Source: Nectonema munidae (lineage: Eukaryota > Nematomorpha > Nectonematoida > Nectonematidae). Taken from it: 64,000 bases of DNA. The position numbers were made by a program, and so were the translations under genes. The stretch spans positions 1,860,001 to 1,924,000 of the forward strand of contig JAUIRK010000898.1 in assembly GCA_030549495.1 (NCBI GenBank). Direction: 5' to 3'. Positions within the stretch are counted from its first letter, which is position 1. Each line of letters opens with the position of its first letter. The notes beneath the pieces were generated by a model. It had not been told where the DNA came from. It searched no databases and worked only from the letters and a program-made list of their open reading frames with translations. Below, piece by piece: positions 44,820-57,300 of this stretch.

Positions 44820-46501
44820 ATAACTCAAAAAAGTTGAGAAAACGTAACAATAGCTTGTAACTTTTCTTGAAACAAACGATAGATATGAAGATATAGGAGA
44901 TGCTTCAATTCCTGATTGGTTTATTGGTAAAGAGTGGACACCTATTGAGGTTTTTGAAGAGATTTGCGTTAATTTTAATGTTATCAAATGTGAAACTGAG
45001 AGATATGCAAGATTTAAAGGAGATATATGTTACTCTATTACAATAAGTGAACATGCAATAAATATTGCATTGGTGTGTTAACTTTAAGTGTATATTGTGG
45101 TTCATCGAGAAGAAATTTGTATTGAGAATGTAAAGATGATGCGAAAAATGATTTGGTTCCAAGAAATTTACGCAGAAGAACATTTGATAAATGTATGGAG
45201 TATATTCATTTGGAAGATTTTTATAAACTACCTAAAGATACAAAACTAGGTAGAATTTCAAAATTTTTGAATAATTTAAAAGTTAATTTTGCAAAATATC
45301 CTTTTTGCAAAGAAGTTGTAAATGTTGATGAAGCAATGATTGAATATTTTGGAAAGTATGCTTCATTTATAAAGCAAACAATTTTGAATAAACCAATACG
45401 CTTTGTTTACAAGGCATGGTTCTTGAATTCAAGGAATAAATATCTTATTGATTTTGATATATATGAAGGTAAAACTGGACGAAAAACTGAAAATGTAAAA
45501 AGTTATGGCCTTGGTGGTGATGTTGTATTAGATTTAATAGAAAGAAGGGCGTCATGGACAATTACTTTTCCACTCTTGCTTTGGGAGAAAAGTTACAACA
45601 AGAAATGATTGGATAAATTTCCACAATGAAAACAAACAGAATATTATCAGTTGATATTTCATCAAAAAAAGAAATGCTAAAAAAGTCTAGAGGAGAATTA
45701 GATTACTCTTTGAATGATAAAACATTCATTGCTGCTTGGAGATAATGGAGTTGTTTACATATCTTCTCATTGCTATGGTGTAAAACCAGTTCAAAAATGT
45801 AAGAGATGGTGTAGAACAACCAAAAAATTACAAGATATGCAAATGCCCTATTTGATTTATGTTTATAATCAAGATATGGGCGGAACTGATTGACTTAATT
45901 AGAATGTAAATAAATACAGAATTGGAATAAGATCAAAGAAACGGTGGTAGTCTTTATTTTCATGGGGCGTTGATGTATCACTATCAAACGCGTGGATTTT
46001 ATTCAGAGTAAAATGTCCGTATGTGATCTACTGTCATTTAAAAGATATGTAGCAAGAACTTATCTTTTCAATTCTGGATCTCCACCATATCAAGATAAAA
46101 AAATCTATTCCAGTAAAAAGTTTATGCGATGATTTACAAATCAAAAACACTTAGTATCTATTCATCCAGATAATAAAAAAAGAGAATGCAAAGTATGTAA
46201 AATCAAGTCAGTAAACATATATTGCACTTGCCGAGTTCATCTACATGTTTAGTGTTTTGTTAAGTACCATAGTTAATTTTTTGTTTGTATTTTTTTATAA
46301 TCTCTATTATGAAAATAAAACAATATTTTTCTCATGTATCCCTTTTACAACCAACCCGTAGATTTCTGCGGCATCTTTGTTTTTACGAAACGAAAGTTCA
46401 ATGACAATTTTTTTGATTTTCAGAATAAATATACGTAGCATAGTTTAAAAAAGAATTATTGAAATTTTTTATAGTATATGTTATGTTTGGTATGATATGG
46501 G
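44820..46501 (+). mobile_element. piggyBac transposon fossil
   Basis: The + strand frames include IPDWFIGKEWTPIEVFEEI near 44905, then at 45153-45540 a catalytic-domain piece with VNVDEAMIEYFGKYASF and IYEGKTGRKTENVKSYGLGG, and near 46180 a C-terminal cysteine-rich end (CKVCKIKSVNIYCTC). Several stops and frame changes interrupt it. The right terminus ends ggtatgatatggg followed by TTAA at 46502-46505, the expected piggyBac target. The left terminus is not found. Confidence 0.8.
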
Positions 46502-46648
46502 TTAATCAGGGGCGTACATTGTTGAAATTATTAAGAGTGTAAAATTAAAGAGGGGGAGGGGGATAAGGTGGGTGGCGAAAAAGTATCACATCATATTAAA
46601 ATCAGTGCAGGTGGATTAGACGACGTAGTATAGATAATAATTTGATAC

Positions 46649-46814
46649 ATATATAGTGATTAGTATTTATTTAGCGAGTGATGAAAGATGCAACGAGTCG
46701 AGTGTACAAAGCGTAGCTAGTAGTGAGCCTTCAATAGGCGAAACATGTTCTGCGCATAGTATGCGTTGTATCTATCATATATTATGACGTACATAAATAC
46801 TAATCACTATATAT
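46649..46814. mobile_element. Foldback element with 22-bp arms and hammerhead-like core
   Basis: Arms at 46649-46670 and 46793-46814 are perfect inverted copies (atatatagtgattagtattt and two more bases). Between them, 46724-46744 reads gtga, gcct, tcaat, aggc, gaaac. This is the stem-loop II plus GAAAC arrangement of a hammerhead ribozyme, but the preceding bases depart from CTGATGA. Such cores occur in Penelope-like retroelements. That link is only suggestive. Confidence 0.6.
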
Positions 46815-47398
46815 ATTTATCAATATAGCATATCGCACTAAAATTGAGCAAAGGAGAAATAGAGTGCAATTTTAAAATATCTAGAGCAAAGAAAAAAAAG
46901 ATTTGAATTTATGTTACATTTTGAATAGAAAGAAGGATGAATACAACTACTACTGTCTCACCTTCTCCTATGAGTGCTGTCTTTTTCGAGCTACGTTATG
47001 CTTGGCAATGATGAGGAAACAACTAAAGAGAAATTGTTTTAATCCTTCATACTTAGAAAGTATATCAATTAGTTCATACTATTTGATGTTATGTTCACTA
47101 TCATCAATCAACGTTTTTGTTTACTTAGTCTGAAGGCTGGAGAATTTATTTGATTTTACGCTTGGTCAATTTATTCATGGAATATTTGATACGTTATTGG
47201 CAATGTATAAATTATTCCATGCAAACTATAATTGTGAAATGATAAGCGTATAATATTGCTTATGGTTAGAAAAATGTATTCGAGAGTGGAAAAATACTTA
47301 TAATCTTTTACATCCAGGCTTTGAAAGGGAGGAGTAAAATGAAATGTTTTAAAATTCACAAAATTATTCCAAATATGAGATATGATTAAGTTTTTCTT
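46815..47398. other. AT-rich spacer
   Basis: No coding or repeat structure recognised. Confidence 0.4.
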
Positions 47399-47560
47399 CA
47401 AGGGTAAAGATACCGTGGGGTGTTTTCATCGAGAAGGCACAATTGCGCCGCTTGTATCGAACTATGAGAAAGTAGGCTTGATGCGGGATCAAACCCAAGA
47501 CCAAGGCAAGATTTGGAGTTATCGAAATCCAGTAGCTAACCACCCTTACTCACGCCATCA
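47399..47560 (-). mobile_element. tRNA-derived SINE, copy 2
   Basis: On the - strand it reads gatggcgtgagtaagggtgg, then the B-box-like gtttgatcccgc, then gcgcaattgtgccttctcg and a cggtatctttaccc end. The layout is the same as the copy at 6053-6207. The two share the tRNA-like head and the whole body. Confidence 0.8.
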
Positions 47561-48596
47561 TTAAGAAAATTGAAATACAATATTCCTGAACCTGACATCC
47601 CTATAAAAATGGTGTTAAAATTTGAAAGTGTTTTTTTGAAGTTTTATAATTTTGAGTAAAAAAGCATTCAATCCTCGTATTTATGACATCTCTTTTGAAA
47701 TATTTTCTATTGAGTACGGTTGAGAGTTTTTATAAGGTGTTTGTATCGAACTATAAGCTTCTGTAAATTGGAATGCGGAAATTGGAACTGACTTCAGATC
47801 CAATTTAGAACATTTTGAAATTGAATAGGTATTTATAGATATTAGCAAAGTGTATAAAGCAAAAATGTACATAATAATCCAAGGACGCAATCAGAAATTT
47901 TTGAAGGAGGGGGCAAAAACTAAAAGATTTTTTTGCTATTCTGGTTGCGACCTTGTACTAATCAATATATAAAAATTTAATTGAACTTACTTTCTTTGAG
48001 TAAATAAATTTATGCTAAGCATCTGCGGTTCTTTTTTGGAAATAATATCAAAGTGAGCGCAAGCAAATGCTCATTTTTCTTCGATGCAAGACTGCTCTCC
48101 ACCTTTTGGCATTCAGTATTATTGCAAGGTTGAGAAATAAGAATATATAACAGTAAAATTCGTTTATAAAAAAGTTATATATAACGAAATTCGTAATATA
48201 GCGAATCATTTTGATTTTAATTTAATGAAAGTACGTATTTATTGCATATAAAAAGGATTTTATGAGAAAATTTTTAGAGAAATATTTCAAACTTTTCGAG
48301 TTACCGACTAATTACAGTTTAAGATATAACAGATTACATTTTCAAATAAATTTTTTAATCTTTAATCTAAGCATTTTCTCAGCCAATTTTAAAATGAATA
48401 ATTAATACATTTAATAAACAGAGGATAAATTGACAAGTTAACTAAAATGTAATGTGTAATTTGTAATAAAATTAATGTTTTAAATACAATAGGTCGCAAA
48501 ATTTTTGTTTTTTAATAAAAAATCCTATTTTTAAATTTTATATATTTTTGCCGGATATCATAAATTTTGATCATTACTAAAAAAACTTCGTTTAAC
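47561..48596. other. AT-rich spacer
   Basis: No gene or element recognised. Confidence 0.4.
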
Positions 48597-48791
48597 GCCC
48601 TATGTTCCTGAATCCACAGGATAAGACGTTCCTTTTATTGGAGCCTGGTACATTTCTTGGACGGATGCTTTTCATGACGTCAACCGAGTGGTATCAGATT
48701 AAACAATGAATATTTCGAATACATCGGAAATCGAACCCGAGACCTTTGAAATAAAAGACCTGGGGTCTAACCACGATCCCATCGGGACGCC
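48597..48791 (-). mobile_element. tRNA-derived SINE, second family
   Basis: On the - strand the head is GGCGTCCCGATGGGATCGTG followed by gttagaccccagg, with the B box GGGTTCGATTTCC about 50 bases in. It then continues into a body with no similarity to the SINEs at 6053 and 47399. An A box, B box and tRNA-sized head support a SINE. A functional tRNA is unlikely because no acceptor stem closes. Confidence 0.65.
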
Positions 48792-49518
48792 AAATTTTGG
48801 TCAAAACTAATAATGGAATTTTTTGTTCCTTTAGGGGGTATGCTATAACCAGTTTATAAAGTATATATAAACTCTAACCAATTTGCGTTTTACGATCTTA
48901 AGAATTAAACTAACAAGCAAATACTTTTATAAAATTGTTTGTTTGTTCTTTTTTGTGTTATTTCGTTTATTAATTAGATCATCTCTTAAGCGAATTAGAA
49001 AAAGAATTAAACGTATAACTCTATATTTTAATATAATTGTATCTATAAAAGGATACGGATTAAATCTTTTAATTTTTCCCTTCTTTTTAAAAAAAATATA
49101 CTTCTTGTTGCCATTTCATATAAAAAAACATTCTCTATGATATCAACTTAAGGTGACCAAATATTTCAATTTAATCTAAAAACTACAGTATATTTTGTCA
49201 TTATATGAAATAAAATGATCCTTAAAAGAATGTAACAGAATAGATATTTGTAAAATAGTGTATTTAATTTAAAAAAACAATGTTTAACAAGTGTAACAAC
49301 TTAATTCAACGCTGACATTAGATTTTTTCATTTTAGATTACATATTTTATAATATTTACTCTTATATTATATAGAAATAAAAAGGTTTAAAATAAATTTT
49401 TTAACTCTACTTTGAAAAGAGAAAACTCAAAAAATCTCCATATTAAATATCATAACAAAAAAGGAGTAAAAATAATAAGCAAAAATTTTTTTCCAATTAT
49501 TTTCCTTGAATTTTTCCA
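48792..49518. other. AT-rich spacer
   Basis: Nothing recognised. Confidence 0.4.
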
Positions 49519-49760
49519 CATTCAATCTGTGATGTTTATTATTTGACCACTTTTTTTAGGATGGGTTTTTCTAAAATTTTAAGAAAAAATTTACATTTGA
49601 ATGATTATAATATGTTTGGATTAGAAATAATTCTATTAAACATTCAATCTGTGATGTTTATTTTTTGACCACTTTCTTTAGGATGGGATTTTCTAAAATT
49701 TTAAGAAAAAATTTACATTTGAATGGTTATAATATGTTTGGATTAGAAATAATTCTACTT
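49519..49760. repeat. 122-bp tandem duplication
   Basis: The unit starting cattcaatctgtgatgttta at 49519 repeats at 49641 with only a few substitutions over about 120 bases. No third copy and no coding sense. Confidence 0.88.
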
Positions 49761-50219
49761 CTAATGGAAATTCATAAATATTTGGGTAAGACCAAATAAC
49801 ATTCAAAAAGGGTCTACAGAGTAAATCTAATTTTGAAAATGAACATATTTTAATTTTAAGTTTTTTATTACTTCAAATAATATTTTTCTTAAACTATCAA
49901 ATGTTAAGTTTTTAAGTAAAAAATAATAAAATAAAAACAAAATGCTTCATAAATTTTGAACTATGAAAAATCTTGTTATTTTTTAAGTCTTTTTGCATAA
50001 ACAATATAATATATAAATCGTAAAACATGGAACATATTGCCTATTTTATTAAAAATCAAGCATGTCATTAAAATATAATATAAATTTTTTAACTTGAGCT
50101 ATTAAACAATTTTAGAATAGAATAGTATACATTTATTAATGACAGAAACAATTTTATGATATATAAGTCAAGTAATGCATTAAAATAAAAAGTCTAAAAG
50201 AGTAATGCTTTCCCAAACA

Positions 50220-51150
50220 ATCAATTTCGGTCATCTAGCATGCGATTAAAACTATTCTTCAAAGCAAATACTGTCTCAGTTGTAATCAAAGGGCTTGACA
50301 AAGAATTCCATCTCGAGTTGATAAAGATAGTTCCTTTCGCCCCTATTCTTAACATTTAGACTGTGGCAACGGCGGTAATGAGCTTATTCTTTTGTTATAT
50401 TTTCTCCATGGTGAAAATATTCAACCTTCTTAATTAATCTTCATATCGGAGATGCTAAATCCCTTGAACCATTCCCGTGCCCTGTCTTAAAGTATCTTCA
50501 AGTTTACATACATCATGTCTTTTAAATGGCATCCATACAGGCATTCCATATTCCAGCCGAGGTAAAACGTAAAAAATAAATAATAGTTTAAAATTGCTCT
50601 TTGTCAATTTAGCCTACGCGTGTTTAACCAAATGAGACTTCGTCGTCCGGATGATGCAGCACCATAACTTTGAATATCAAATTCTTTCATAATGTTTGAA
50701 TGTTGTTCCATTGTAAAATTCAACTATCTCTTACCTACGCTCATTACGGCATAATTGTCTGGATTTATGAGTATGGTGTTATCCTCCGAACATGTTATGG
50801 ATTTGTTAAGGCTAAGTTGTAGATCATCACTGTTGTTTCAGTTCCAAGAAACAACAAATTTCAACAAAAAAAATTCAGTTCAAAGAAATCATCAGCATAT
50901 AATGGAATAATATAATTCCAACAAGTTTTTCATATACTATATTCTGAGGCTCTTTTAGCTTAAATAACTCGAAATCCCTTTATTTAGAATTCCAAATCTA
51001 TTGAAGATGTTTGATAGAAATCTATCTGTTTTTTCACTACACATAATGATCACCAAAATAGTAGTAAAAACAATCAAAGATACTCTTTTACCAATGATCT
51101 TGTTTTCCTAAAATCAACATTAATTCCATGTTTACGGCTCACGTCAAATA
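50220..51150 (-). mobile_element. LINE remnant with reverse-transcriptase YADD motif
   Basis: On the - strand, pieces of a non-LTR reverse transcriptase appear in order. INVDFRKTRSLVKE lies near 51100, the catalytic YADD box near 50888-50899, NPDNYAVM near 50740, LEYGMPVWMPFKRHD near 50520, and a C-terminal SRWNSLSSPLITTETVFALKNSFNR near 50300. The C-terminal WNSLP-type tail is seen in CR1/L2/Jockey-type LINEs. Stops and frame changes are frequent, and the endonuclease part is missing. Confidence 0.65.
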
Positions 51151-53493
51151 TTTTCCTAAACAACGATATGAACAAAATTTTTTATTATTAATTACAGAAG
51201 CAATTAATTGTGAAAATACTCCAAGATAAACACTAAAAAAGAAATGAATTAAATTTTTAACTTTTTTAATTAAAACCATAATTTTTCTAAATCTTCTGGG
51301 ATTACATTGCCATTGTAAAACCCATATAAATGTTCTAAACCACAATAATCTTAGGGTATAATAAAAGTAAATTTTTTTCTAGATAATTATTTTTTTTAAT
51401 GTCCATAGTGCATCGAAGGAGGACAATCTTCAAAAATTAAGTATATCAGTATATTTCGATCTAGAATCCAAAAAGGCCTGCTGTACCACTCCACTGTTAT
51501 TTCATGATTGTAGATAATTTAAGTTATAATATTATTTATTTTTCTTATTTTAATTTATTATTCTTCTAACTCCTGTAATGGAGTTTTTTTCCCATAATTT
51601 TTTTAAAATTAGTTTATCTATATGTTTACTTCCATCACTTATTTTGTAATTGTATATTTACACTTTTTAAAACAGTAAATAAAGCTATTTAACTTATTAT
51701 TTCGCATCTTTAGATTTATAATATTTTATGTCTATTAGATTAATGACAAATGATATTGATTAAATGAATTGAGAGAATTGAAATTCCTTATTAGATTAAT
51801 GATTCTTAACTCTGGAAAATTTTACTACGTTTATTATAATTAAAATTAAAAATAGTTAATATTAAAAATCAAGAGGGAGGGGGGGGGGAGGAGGAAGGGT
51901 ATGGGTAGCCTTGTAATGGATATAGAAATTTATGGTAGAAGGTTTTAACTCAAATATATAGTTATAGATCAATCTTTATTCATGATTAGATAATAAAACA
52001 TAATCTTACCAATACCCAAATGTAATGGCAACAACGATCAATTAAACCTGCCTTTTTTGTCAAGCGTTAAAAAAGTTAGATAAAAATAACTTAATTTGAA
52101 AGTTCCTTGAATATAAATACATAAAATATCCAAGCTCGAATAAAATTGAAAAAAAACTATTAGTAAACATAGATAAGTGATGTTTCATAAATAGGCTATA
52201 TTATATTTTTACTTATTTACATTCTTTTTTTGTTTCCTGTGAAAAAATTTTTTACTGCTGGGAAAGGATGCATCCCCCATCTCTCGCTCCATCAGTGGAT
52301 TACTTAAGGCTAGGCTGGTAAGTTGAGGACTTAATATATTTAACGCTAACTCTTTTCTGCCGACGAAGGGGCAGTCTATATTCCTATAAAAATTGAAATT
52401 TTTTTCTGTAAAATAGCTAAAAAAAATTTTAATACTTAAAAAATCAACTTCGATTACGACTCAGACTCTTGAATTTTAATAGATACCATATCCGACTCCT
52501 ATCCCTTTAAAATCTCGTATTCCCCAACCCTATTTATTCTCCTTATATTTTACTGCAGTTTTGTTCAAAAAGCAGACAATACGAGTTATAACTTGTTTTA
52601 TTTAAAAAACTGTCTTTTCAAAATGAATTTTGTTAAGAAGTTTCTTGTAGGTACCTAGATGACATTTTGCTATCTTCCAAGTTAAAATTAAAATTTACTC
52701 CTAAAAGTAACAAAGTATTTTCCAAAAGTTTTTTCGGGAAGTTTAATACTGTTTTTTAAGCTTATTAATTTTCTATACTTCCTCCTCAGCAAAAAAGACT
52801 CGTTCTTGTAAACATATAAACTTTTCTCTAATTGTATATTTTGATTTTCTGAGTTTCTAAGCCGTATCTATACGGGGACCCCAGATTTTAGACTTCAGCA
52901 TTTTTTTTCTTCAAATTTTCAGTCTGACTTGATGTTTGGCTAACCAATTTATATTTTCATGGAAAAAGGCTTCCAAATATTTCTGCGAAGTTACCTTCTT
53001 GTGGGGACAGGATTAAAATATTTGACTTATATTATGTCTAGAATGTATATAAATAATAACGTAAATAATAGAATCTAAAAGGTATATAACTAATTACGTA
53101 AAACCTGATTATACGGGTTAAAGACAGGACCTATTAGAAATAATCTTTTCAGACAATTGACAGCTCTCTGGGTTTTACTCTTTTCCAGCTAAAAATTAAT
53201 CGTGGTGCTATAGAGTGGTCGGTATAGATAGGAAGCCGTTTATCAAGATCCTGACTAAAACAGGTTTTTAATTAATAAAATAAACAGCGCATTCCATACT
53301 TTTTTACTTTTAAATTCTTACCCCTACATTACTGTTGTCGCACAAAAATTAATCAACTTTTTATAACCAACTTTGGAAGTGCTTAGCCCCTTTTAATACT
53401 ATTTTTTATAATTATATATTTCATTAATATTTTTAAATTGTCAAAAAAATCTTTAATAATATTATCTTTAGTGATTTAGCTTAACTTTCGTTA
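51151..53493. other. Intergenic spacer with a hAT-like fragment
   Basis: Mostly AT-rich. A G-run lies at 51874-51886. At about 52440-52532 gattacgactcagactctt and gactcctatccc followed by ccccaaccct form a degraded end of the GGAGTCGG family. No gene is seen. Confidence 0.4.
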
Positions 53494-53501
53494 TTTTAAC
53501 C

Positions 53502-53835
53502 CAGGGGTCCTCAAACTTTTTAAACAGTTGACCCCTTCATAGATTATTTACTTTCTGCTCAACCCCAGACAAGTTTTTAATAAAAATATGAAATCATTTT
53601 TTGCATTTCTGATGATGAGAAATATTATATGAAAATTTACCCTTAAAATAATATTTTATTATTTGTTTATATACTAATACATAACTTTGATGACTAACTC
53701 CATTTTTCCTGCCAAGAAATCTAATCGATTCTCCATAACGTAACTGATCCCCTTTCAACCTCTATGTAATCATCGACACCTAGAAAACTTTCATTAACCC
53801 CAGGAGGTCGATATCGACCACTTTGAAAACCCCTG
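53502..53835. mobile_element. hAT-type MITE, GGTCCTCAAAC family, copy 1
   Basis: The left end is CAGGGGTCCTCAAACTTTTT, and the right end on the other strand is CAGGGGTTTTCAAAGTGG. Flanks ttttaacc (53494-53501) and ttctaacc (53836-53843) match at 7 of 8. It shares internal sequence with 61037-61318, including the gtcgatatcgacc-like and aggtgtcgatgattacat words. Confidence 0.85.
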
Positions 53836-54363
53836 TTCTAACCTAGGTTAGTTATATGAAGTTGGTATATAAGCTAGATTAATTTATTAGATTTTTATTA
53901 TTCCAGTATATAATTTTTTATAGGCTTTGTATCTTACTATTTACTTATATAATAAACTATACAAATGTTACCGATTAGATCTAGTGAAAGGCAGACAATA
54001 CTTATTCATTAATAATAATTAGGTTATAGAAGGTAACCTATGTTTAGTATGCTCAAATTAGAAAAGCGGTACCTAATGGGTCATAGCCAATCTTACTCAA
54101 AGGCAAATTTAGCAGCCCAAATTAGGATTTATTATTATATCAAATGAAGCGGAGATTAATAAATTATAATATAAATAAAGATATAGAATTGAGAGAATTC
54201 AAAATAACTGGGAGGTGGGCGGGAAATGCTTTTTCTCCCCCTCGTCCTAAAGTAAAAGCTTTCAAAAAAGACGTAAATATCTGATTTTGGTAAAGTGTTA
54301 ACAAACACTTCTATAACTATTTAATCGAAAGATCTAAAAATATCTTTCTTTTTTAGTTAAACA

Positions 54364-57300
54364 ATGGATAGATCTGTGACAATTTGCTGCATATGCAATA
54401 GGAAGACCTCACTATTTTGGCGAAGATTTCCTGCTAATAATAAACTTCTTTGCAATGATTGCTTTTTATCTTCCCTAAAGACGCTATCTCAAGTATCCTT
54501 GAAGTTCAAAATAACTAATTTAAATGAGTTAGTAATGAATAACTTCTTTGAAATGAACACCACTCAACATTCCTTCACTAACTTCACAAAGTGTCCTTCA
54601 AAGCAACTTAATCATTTGAACGATCAAAAAAGAGATAGTCCAAGTTTGTTAGCTACTCGTAAGAGTCAACGAGTTAGGAATACTCCCAAAGACAACTTCC
54701 ATATTTCCAAGTTCACTACAGTCAACAATAGTAAGCAGAAGGGAAGAAAAAGTTCATTCAAAAAATCCCTTATGGTACTCGTCTTTGATTAAATTTAATC
54801 TTACCTTCTGAGATTTTTGTTTTGAAATGCTACTTTCCCAAATTAAAAATGTATTATCAATTCTCTGTCTAATGTTATCAAAGCTATAAGTATTATGGAA
54901 ATATTGCTGTTAGAGATTGTAACATTTTGGATGTCAAAGCACATTTAAAATAGACAACTGTAATGTATCCTGATTTAAAATCCTTTTTACTTTTTATAAA
55001 AATCCTAAAATATTATTTCAAATTTCTGCTGAGTATTCTAGCTGGAATACTACAGGCTTTTCAAGAAAGTATTATAATAATTATTCATTTGACATTCCTT
55101 CATAAAGATGAATGGGCTATGCTTGGAACTTTACTCTGAATTATACTAAAAATAATTAATATTTTATTTCTCTCGCTTACATTGTGTATTTATTATTGTT
55201 TTTCGTCCGAGATTACTTTGATTTAACCCATTTTATCCCATTCTCAGTTTTCACATAATCTCGCCTGCTTTTTCTCGAATGAAATGGGGTGAGACAAAAT
55301 ATTCAGTATCATATATATTTTCCTAAATTTTTGAGACTTTTAAAGCTAGACTTAAAAAATTAACAGTGTTATTTTCAGATTGCTAAGTCATAAAAATTGC
55401 CATCAGCCTATGGAAGTGAGATAGCGTAACTCAGCGTTTCGACCCTTCAGTGGGTCGAGTGAAAAATAAAATGCGTCGTGACAAAAAAGATGCTGAATAA
55501 ATGAACGTAGTGAACAGAGTTTGCCTTATTATATCTAAGTATTATGAATCGCAATGCAAACGGCGGTTCTTGCTCTGGGTAGCAGTAAAAAAAGTTTGAA
55601 AAACGCTGGCCTAACTCATCATGGGCTTATAGCCACCGAGAAAATTAGGAAAAACTGATGGACTTTATGGAATTTTTTGAACGCTTGATGGAAATGCCAA
55701 TCTTATATTATCTTTGTGGTATGCTCGATTTGTATATAGTTTTTAAAAATTTGTTAAAGTTAGAGCATGACTAGATTTAGTTAATTTGTTAGCTGTTTTA
55801 TAGTTTGTTTGGTTAGTTATTCAAGTAATTTTGTTGTTTAGTTACCCTATTTTTATGCAAAATTTCAAATAAATTTCTTAGATAGTAATCTATATGCACT
55901 TGCACGAGTTGGTAGTTTAACTAGGGCGAGCTGGTAATGTAGATATGGAATAAGTTGGTTTTTTTTTTATTTATCACTGAGACAAATTTTACATTGATTT
56001 AAAACAGACCTATAACATGAGATCAATATATCGAAGGTTTACATTTTTCTCCACTTTTCATTTTATTATTACAAATTATATTTTGGATGATGTAACCGAC
56101 TTATCAATTTTTTTAATTGACTCCTTATTCAAAAAAAGGATTTTGATCTTACAATTTAAAGTTACAGAATTATTTTGAAAGATTTACGCAATTTTTAGAC
56201 AAGCATAAAATGCAAACAACCAGTCAATCAAATTAAAGTCATTCACAAGACGTTTTACGAGGTAAGCTAAATTTCCTTTACCTTTTCCTTCTTTTTACTT
56301 CAATGGATGCCATCTTTAATTTCGGAAAATTAATTTTTTCGCAAAACAACTATTACGAGCCCGTATGATTGAAAATTTGACATGAGTTCAAAGCTTTTGT
56401 TTGGTTCAAATTGAAACAAAAATGCGATTTGTAACTTCCTTGAATAGAGATAAGGTTAACGAAAACAACACAAGCCAAGGAAAAAAATGATGGGACACCT
56501 TTTCTGGATGATTAAAAGGGTTTCCTAATTCATTAAAAATTTTAAATAATAATGAATATACAAAAAGTAAAGTAAATTAATCAACTAATTTTTGTTCAAA
56601 CTGAAAAGGTAAAAAAATATATATTAATTTTTAACTAAAACTATGTTTATTTTAATCAGTCTGTAGCACCCCTAACAATCACTTTCTCTTCTATTCTAGA
56701 TTTAACCATGTTACATAATTCCATATCTGATTTTTGAGCAAGCAAAGATTTAATTTTATTTTTAAAAAAGCATTCTCTGCAGGATTTAAATTTAAATATA
56801 TTGAACTTTATGAAACAAATTTTTTAAATAATATAAAAAAAACTTTTCAGAATTTTTAGTATTACTATTGATTTCGTAATGTAAATCTTGTTTTAAATTT
56901 GCAGCCAAGAGAATTGTTTCGATTGGATAAGCACAGTTATCTTATCAATTACCAGAGAATAATTAAAACTTTCAAAACTTTTTGTTTTATTGCTTTAATT
57001 GTGATTGTGCAATTACACTCTAAAAGTTCCTCAATAAAATTTATGGATCCTCTTCCATTTTTAAATTTCAACATCTCCAAACGTTTGCTAACTTCTTGAA
57101 TTTGTTTTTCCACTTGAATAATCACACTGTTCAACATTTAGACATTTTTTTAGGAAAATAAAATAGTTATGTGTAATTTTTAATGCTGAATTTAAAAATT
57201 ATTTTTAAAAAGCTAAGACAATAACAAAATTTATGTTTTTTATGTTTAGTAGTATATAGTAACCTAAAAATAATGTACAAGGTTTGAATATTCAAAGAAG

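Noticed and set aside
48720-48791. A functional tRNA gene on the - strand
   Set aside because: A and B boxes are present, but the acceptor stem does not close and a SINE-like body follows.
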